From Bacillota bacterium (lineage in GTDB: Bacteria > Bacillota > Sulfobacillia > Sulfobacillales > Sulfobacillaceae), in assembly GCA_021820485.1 (NCBI GenBank), contig JAKADO010000027.1:1-34721 (forward strand): a DNA stretch of 34,721 nt, written 5' to 3'. This document shows positions 30,006 through 34,721 of this stretch, piece after piece. Each line of letters starts with the position of its first letter. Position 1 is the first letter of the stretch. A program made the position numbers and the translations under genes. The notes beneath the pieces were generated by a model, which was not told the origin of the DNA, made no database searches, and saw nothing but the letters and a program-made list of their open reading frames with translations.

Positions 30006-30101
30006 GGGGGTAATGGGACCGGAATATTCCAGCCCCTGGGAGCGTGGGGGCATCGCCCAATTCGGAACGAAGATGACGTTCAAGTTGATGAGGGGTGCAG
30101 G

Positions 30102-31160
30102 ATGACAAAAGCTGTGAGAGTGCGCGACGTGGTCATTGGCGGCAATGCGCCGGTGCGCGTGCAAGGCATGACAAAGTCCGACACTCGAGACGTAAAGAGC
30201 ACCGTAGACGAAATCGTCCGCTACGTTGACGTGGGCTGTGAAATTGTCCGCGTGGCAGTCCCGGATATGGAAGCGGCTCAAGCGGTGGGCGAAATTGTCA
30301 AGCATTCGCCGATCCCCGTGGTGGCTGACATTCATTTTGACTACCGACTGGCCTTGGAGGTCATTCGGCAGGGTGTGGACAAACTCCGGCTCAACCCGGG
30401 AAACATCGGAAGCCGCGAGCGTGTGGAAAAGGTGGTTGAGGCGGCCAAGGAACGAGAGATTCCCATCCGCATCGGCGTGAACTCGGGGTCGATAGAAAAG
30501 GGGCTGCTAGAGGATTTGGGCCGGACCGCCGAAACCATGGTGGCCTCGGCTGCAAAGCACATCCAAATTTTGAACGACCTCGACTACGATAACATTGTGG
30601 TGTCCCTGAAAGCCTCTGACGTTCCGACGATGCTGGCAGCTTACCGGCTGATGGCCAAGCGTTACGATTATCCCCTGCACTTAGGGGTGACCGAGGCGGG
30701 AACGTTGTTCCAAGGTACTATTAAGTCCGCTGTCGGCATCGGCACGCTGTTGTCTGAGGGCATCGGCGACACCATCCGCATTTCCTTGACGGCACCCGGC
30801 GAAGAGGAAATTCGCGTCGCGTGGGAGATTTTAAAGAGCCTGAAACTGCGGGACCGCGGCGCCAATCTGGTGGCCTGCCCGACGTGCGGACGTCTGCAAT
30901 TTGACATGTGGCCGGTAACCAACGAGCTGGAACGACGCATGGCCACCATTCGGGAGCCGATTACCGTGGCGGTGATGGGGTGTGCGGTGAATGGCCCCGG
31001 GGAAGCGCGGGAAGCGGATGTGGGCCTGGCGGGCGGCAAGAACATGGGGCTCATTTTTCGGCACGGGCAAATCGTGCGCCGCGTGGAGCAGGAAGATATG
31101 GTTGAGGAATTGTGGAAGGAAATCCAAGACGCCGCTGAGGAGGTTCGCACGCGTGGATAA
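30102..31160 (+). CDS. ispG: 4-hydroxy-3-methylbut-2-en-1-yl diphosphate synthase
   Basis: This [4Fe-4S] enzyme of 352 residues carries out the penultimate MEP-pathway step. The TIM-barrel part includes QGMTKSDTRDVKSTV, ADIHFDYRLAL and KLRLNPGNIG. The cluster ligands are Cys259 and Cys262 in ACPTCGR, Cys294 in VMGCAVNGPGE, and probably Glu301. GAGGGGTGCAGG precedes the ATG. Dxr, UppS and IspG lie in the same cluster, linking isoprenoid synthesis to lipid-carrier production. The start of proS overlaps its last eight bases. Confidence 0.96.
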   Translation: MTKAVRVRDVVIGGNAPVRVQGMTKSDTRDVKSTVDEIVRYVDVGCEIVRVAVPDMEAAQAVGEIVKHSPIPVVADIHFDYRLALEVIRQGVDKLRLNPGNIGSRERVEKVVEAAKEREIPIRIGVNSGSIEKGLLEDLGRTAETMVASAAKHIQILNDLDYDNIVVSLKASDVPTMLAAYRLMAKRYDYPLHLGVTEAGTLFQGTIKSAVGIGTLLSEGIGDTIRISLTAPGEEEIRVAWEILKSLKLRDRGANLVACPTCGRLQFDMWPVTNELERRMATIREPITVAVMGCAVNGPGEAREADVGLAGGKNMGLIFRHGQIVRRVEQEDMVEELWKEIQDAAEEVRTRG

Positions 31161-32586
31161 CGTGCTCAAGGAGATCACGCCTAAATCGGTCGATTACTCA
31201 CAATGGTACACCGACGTCATTCGCAAGGCCGACATGGTGGACTACGCCCCGGTGAAGGGATTCATGGTCATTAAGCCGTACGGGTATCGCATTTGGGAAT
31301 TTATCCAAGCGGCCATGGATCAATTGTTCCGGGAGACTGGGCATGAGAACGCGTATTTTCCGCTCCTCATCCCCGAAAATCTCTTGCTGAAAGAGGCCGA
31401 GCACGTTGAAGGATTTTCGGCTGAGGTCGCTTGGGTGACCCAAGGCGGAAGCGAGCCCCTGGCCGAGCGGCTCGCAGTGCGCCCCACATCTGAGACCATC
31501 ATCGGCGCCATGTACTCCAAGTGGATTCAAAGCTACCGCGATTTGCCGGTGCTCATGAATCAATGGGCCAATGTGGTGCGCTGGGAAAAGGCTACGCGAC
31601 CGTTTCTGCGGACCACGGAGTTTCTCTGGCAGGAAGGACACACCGTCCATCGGACGCAGGCGGAAGCGGAGTTCGAGACGCGCCAGCAGCTCGAGATCTA
31701 TCGCCGTGTAATCGAAGGGCAATTGGCGATTCCCGTCATTGCTGGGCGCAAGAGCGCTGGAGAACGGTTTGCGGGGGCTGTGGAGACGTTTACCCTCGAG
31801 GCGCTGATGGGGGACGGGCGAGCCCTGCAAATTGCCACGTCGCATTTCTTGGGGCAGAACTTTTCGCAGGCCTTTGAGATTCAGTTCCTGGACGAGGATG
31901 GTACCTTGAAGTATGGATGGACGACCTCCTGGGGCAGTTCGACCCGGATGATTGGCGGCCTCATCATGGTCCATGGAGATGACAAGGGATTGCGCATCCC
32001 GCCCCGGGTCGCCCCGGTTCAGGCGGTGATCGTGCCGATCCCGCGGGGCGCCGAGGCGGAACAGGTAATGGAATATGCGCGCGGTCTGCGCGATGCGCTG
32101 CAGGCGAAGGGCGTGCGGGTGCGTCTGGATGATCGGGCCGAATTTACCCCCGGCTACAAATACAACGACTGGGAGATGCGGGGCGTGCCGCTCCGCATCG
32201 AGGTTGGGCCCAAGGATCTGGCCAATCAAGCGATGGTGCTGGCGCGCCGCGACACCGGGGAGAAGGAGAGCGTGCGCCGCGAGGGATTTGAACACGTGGT
32301 GCTGCAGCGCCTGGATGACATTCAGAACGTGCTCTTCAGTCAGGCGCTCGAGCACCAAAAGACTCATACCGTCCAGGTTGAAAATTACCGACAAACGGAA
32401 GAATATGGATATCGAGGGTTTTTTGAGGGTGACTGGTGTGGCAGAGAAACATGTGCTGACCTTTTGAAAGCAGAGACAGGGATGACCATTCGGTGTTTGC
32501 CGTTGGATCGTCAGCCGCTCGGAGTCGGCTGCGTCGTGTGCGGAGAGCCATCCCAGGAACGAATGCTGTTTGCCCGTGCATATTAG
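31153..32586 (+). CDS. proS: prolyl-tRNA synthetase, archaeal/Thermus-type
   Basis: The 477-residue class II synthetase lacks the YbaK-like editing insertion of the roughly 570-residue ProRS of E. coli and B. subtilis. It matches the short form known from Thermus, archaea and some bacteria. Motif 2 is seen in RPTSETIIGAMYSKW and VRWEKATRPFLRTTEF, motif 3 in SSTRMIGGLIMVHGDDKGL. The C-terminal zinc domain has CGRETC and CVVC, and the chain ends in a Tyr (FARAY), as in this type. The start is GTG at 31153, nine bases after GAGGAGG, inside the end of ispG; the longer open frame is an ispG shadow. Confidence 0.93.
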   Translation: MDNVLKEITPKSVDYSQWYTDVIRKADMVDYAPVKGFMVIKPYGYRIWEFIQAAMDQLFRETGHENAYFPLLIPENLLLKEAEHVEGFSAEVAWVTQGGSEPLAERLAVRPTSETIIGAMYSKWIQSYRDLPVLMNQWANVVRWEKATRPFLRTTEFLWQEGHTVHRTQAEAEFETRQQLEIYRRVIEGQLAIPVIAGRKSAGERFAGAVETFTLEALMGDGRALQIATSHFLGQNFSQAFEIQFLDEDGTLKYGWTTSWGSSTRMIGGLIMVHGDDKGLRIPPRVAPVQAVIVPIPRGAEAEQVMEYARGLRDALQAKGVRVRLDDRAEFTPGYKYNDWEMRGVPLRIEVGPKDLANQAMVLARRDTGEKESVRREGFEHVVLQRLDDIQNVLFSQALEHQKTHTVQVENYRQTEEYGYRGFFEGDWCGRETCADLLKAETGMTIRCLPLDRQPLGVGCVVCGEPSQERMLFARAY

Positions 32587-32624
32587 AGACGAGTCTGGCA
32601 TCTAGTGGTGGTAGGGGTGGTTTG

Positions 32625-33260
32625 ATGACGAACCGGGTCTCAGCGATAATACCTGCCTACAACGAGGCGCAAAACATCGCATCAGTACTGGACGTGCTGA
32701 AGCTGGTGCGCGAGATTAGCGAAATCATTGTGGTTGATGATGGGTCGACGGACGACACCGCCGAGGTCGCGCGGCAGCAGGGCGTCACGGTGCTGTCGCT
32801 CTCCGAGAATCAGGGCAAGGGCGGTGCGATGAAGGCCGGGGCCGCCATTGCCCATGGTGATGTGGTCTTGTTTCTGGATGCCGATTTGGTCGGTCTGACG
32901 GTGGACCACGTGAAAGAGCTGATTGTGCCTGTCGTGCAGGGGGAAAGCGAGGCTACGGTCGGCATCTTCGAGGGAGGACGGGCTTCGACCGATTGGGCGC
33001 AGGCAGTGGCGCCCTTTCTCTCCGGGCAACGGGCCATTCGACGCCAGCTTTTGGTGGGATTTGAACATATTGACATGGCGGGATACGGTGTGGAGCTGCA
33101 GCTGCACCGGCAATTGAAGCGCATGGGCATTTCGCCGCGGGAAGTCGTGCTGCGGGATGTCACGCAGGTGGTCAAGGAAGAAAAGATGGGCTTGGTCAAA
33201 GGGTTTTCAGCGCGCATGCGCATGTATTGGGAGATCATTCGAGAAATTCCCCGTATTTGA
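32625..33260 (+). CDS. family 2 glycosyltransferase
   Basis: The 211-residue cytoplasmic GT-A fold transferase begins MTNRVSAIIPAYNEAQNIAS. It has VVDDGSTDDT (Asp38, Asp39) for the nucleotide sugar, NQGKGGAMKAG, and the metal-binding DAD motif at 85-87 (VLFLDADLVG). It is short, without membrane helices, and resembles DPM1- or glucosyl-phosphoglycerate-synthase-like GT2 enzymes; the product is unknown. The last part, VVKEEKMGLVKGFSARMRMY, is typical of a group of GT2 proteins found near such clusters. GGGGTGG precedes the ATG at 32625. It lies between proS and polC. Confidence 0.87.
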   Translation: MTNRVSAIIPAYNEAQNIASVLDVLKLVREISEIIVVDDGSTDDTAEVARQQGVTVLSLSENQGKGGAMKAGAAIAHGDVVLFLDADLVGLTVDHVKELIVPVVQGESEATVGIFEGGRASTDWAQAVAPFLSGQRAIRRQLLVGFEHIDMAGYGVELQLHRQLKRMGISPREVVLRDVTQVVKEEKMGLVKGFSARMRMYWEIIREIPRI

Positions 33261-33279
33261 GCCATTATTGAGGTGTTTT

Positions 33280-34721
33280 ATGTCCAGCAAATTCATCGAA
33301 TGGCAGCGCGGCCTCGGGTGGGAGGACGCGCCGTTATTGGTTTATGCGGTCCGACGCGACGAAGCCGGTGTGGCCATTGAATATGACGGTGTGCTTCCGG
33401 AGGACGGGCAGGAGCAGATTGAGCGCCTGGCCATTCAATTGGCGAACGAGTGGCAAGTGGCAGTGTCCTTTCGCCCTCATCAACGCGACATCAAGCTCCA
33501 GATAGCCGAGACAGTGGGGCGCACCCAGCCGGCTTTGGCCCAGCTGCTGGCGGAGCGCGCCATCCACGTGTCGGAAGGTCGCGTCGTGCTGCGCTTTCCC
33601 AGCGACATCACCAGAACCTTGTTTGAGAAGTGGGGCGGGACCGCGCGCCTCTTGCGCGAACTGCCCGCCTTGGCCGACGTGCAGGTGGAGATTGATGTGG
33701 AGCAGTTGGCCCCGCCCGTGCCGGATGCTCCCGTGGCTGTCGAGTTGAAAACGGGGGACCGCGACCTCGCGGTTGTGGGGCGTCCGGTGGATCCTGGGAA
33801 CGCGGTCTCCTTGGACGGGGTGCCGCTGACAGGTGAGGTCACGGTTAGAGGCCGCGTGTTCCTTCGGGACTTGCGGGAGAGTCGCGACGGGTCGCGCCAT
33901 TGGACCTGGACCATCACTGACGAGAAGAGCGCGTTGAGACTCAAGTTTACGGAGCGGCGCGGATCGCAGCGGTATGCGGATGAGCTATGGCCGACAGGCA
34001 CTTACCTGGCGGTTGCGGGCGTGATGGAAGTGGACAAGTTTACCGAAGAGCGCGTGCTGCGAGTGAAGGAAGGGTCGCCGGTGGAGCCGCCCCAGCCGGA
34101 GGTGGTGCCGTCGAGACCTCGGGTCGAGTTGCATGCGCATAGCAAGATGAGCGCCATGGATGCGTTGGCGTCTCCCAAAGATTTATTCGATGCGGCCCGC
34201 ACTTCGGGGATTACGGCACTGGCGATAGTGGACCATGGGGTGGTGCAAACCTACCCGGAAGCGGAGACACTCCAGCAAAAAACCGGCGTTCGGGCGCTGT
34301 ACGGCGTGGAAGCCTATATGGTGGACACTGAGGTGGTGCCGGTCACCGGGCCGGTTCCTGAAGATTGGCGCTCGCGGCCGCTGGTGGTGGTGGACGTGGA
34401 AACGACTGGGCTCACGCCGCTCCGCCATCAGGTGATCGAATTGGGCGCTGTAAAGGTCGTGGATGGCCAAATCACCGAGACCTTTCACCGTTTGGTAAAG
34501 CCCACCCGCGCGATTTCCGCCGCCACCGTCCGCATTACCGGCATCAAAGAGGAGGAACTGGTGGACGGCGTGGCCGAGCGCGATTTGTGGGAATTATTCT
34601 TTGCCTTTGCCGACGGGGCGGTTTTGGCGGCGCACAACGCCCGTTTCGATATGGGGTTCTTGCGGCAGGGATTTCGACAACTCCATCCGGAGGGGGATTT
34701 CGAGCCGATTGTGTTGGATAC
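33280..34721 (+). CDS. polC: DNA polymerase III PolC, N-terminal part (cut by window edge)
   Basis: The frame starts at ATG 33280 with GAGGTG six bases upstream and is open to the end of the window (480 codons). It shows the Gram-positive PolC order. An N-terminal domain comes first, then an OB fold (about 190-270: VTVRGRVFLRDLRES). The PHP domain begins at VELHAHSKMSAMDAL (His285, His287) and continues to IVDHGVVQTYPEAE. The 3'-5' exonuclease is inserted into the PHP domain: VVDVETTGL has Asp372 and Glu374, and AAHNARFDMGFL the later acidic motif. The polymerase palm, zinc finger and C-terminus lie beyond the window. Confidence 0.95.
   Translation, partial: MSSKFIEWQRGLGWEDAPLLVYAVRRDEAGVAIEYDGVLPEDGQEQIERLAIQLANEWQVAVSFRPHQRDIKLQIAETVGRTQPALAQLLAERAIHVSEGRVVLRFPSDITRTLFEKWGGTARLLRELPALADVQVEIDVEQLAPPVPDAPVAVELKTGDRDLAVVGRPVDPGNAVSLDGVPLTGEVTVRGRVFLRDLRESRDGSRHWTWTITDEKSALRLKFTERRGSQRYADELWPTGTYLAVAGVMEVDKFTEERVLRVKEGSPVEPPQPEVVPSRPRVELHAHSKMSAMDALASPKDLFDAARTSGITALAIVDHGVVQTYPEAETLQQKTGVRALYGVEAYMVDTEVVPVTGPVPEDWRSRPLVVVDVETTGLTPLRHQVIELGAVKVVDGQITETFHRLVKPTRAISAATVRITGIKEEELVDGVAERDLWELFFAFADGAVLAAHNARFDMGFLRQGFRQLHPEGDFEPIVLD

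Noticed and set aside
31198-32601. Minus-strand open frame of 467 codons opposite proS
   Set aside because: It is a shadow of proS. It has no domain signal, and the plus-strand gene is certain.
1-34721. Search for tRNA, rRNA, CRISPR arrays, insertion sequences, phage genes, toxin-antitoxin or defence genes
   Set aside because: None was seen by eye: no repeat-spacer arrays, transposase motifs or cloverleaf-like segments in the gaps. Intergenic stretches are all shorter than about 300 bases.

Overview
The window looks like a chromosomal segment of a moderately GC-rich, endospore-forming Firmicute. The evidence is an alpha/beta-type small acid-soluble spore protein, a PolC-type replicative polymerase, strong AGGAGG ribosome binding sites, and the gene order rpsB-tsf-pyrH-frr-uppS-cdsA-dxr-rseP-ispG-proS-(GT2)-polC. 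A short EF-Ts and a Thermus/archaeal-style ProRS suggest a deep-branching lineage. Sulfobacillus or a relative is my guess from gene content; no database search was possible.

Region 1 (1-15.7 kb) is a mosaic of short accessory transcription units on both strands. It holds two PucR-family regulators, a cut NUDIX gene, 3-methyladenine glycosylase I, an M55 D-aminopeptidase, and a general-stress-type SDR. A two-gene DUF2089/DUF4097 module follows, whose two proteins share a C-terminal helical module, then a small four-cysteine protein behind a hairpin leader. Next come an alpha/beta hydrolase divergent from a zinc-type dehydrogenase, an overlapping pair of a second SDR and a cysteine-desulfurase-like enzyme without the catalytic Cys, and a beta-carbonic anhydrase. 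The region ends with a PucR regulator divergent from a class III aminotransferase and a methylmalonate/malonate-semialdehyde dehydrogenase, which together suggest omega-amino-acid (for example beta-alanine) catabolism.

Region 2 (15.7-22.3 kb) starts with a spore protein gene that has a sigma-G/F-like -10 element. A tightly overlapping run DUF4264-NUDIX-TPR lipoprotein-hflX follows, then miaB, a GH18-type lipoprotein whose catalytic Glu is Gln, and a divergent single-pass membrane protein that I do not recognise.

Region 3 (22.3-34.7 kb) is the conserved housekeeping cluster: translation (S2, EF-Ts, RRF, ProRS), UMP kinase, isoprenoid synthesis (Dxr, IspG, UppS), phospholipid synthesis (CdsA), intramembrane proteolysis (RseP), an AI-2E-family membrane protein, a GT2 glycosyltransferase, and polC, which runs off the right edge. 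It has an extended -10 promoter and a hairpin leader before rpsB, a tetraloop hairpin between rpsB and tsf, and an intrinsic terminator between tsf and pyrH.

No tRNA, rRNA, insertion sequence, CRISPR array or prophage gene was seen. I found no clearly new multi-gene system. The best candidates for a second look are the DUF2089/DUF4097 module, the structured leader with the four-Cys protein, and several enzymes with substituted key residues.
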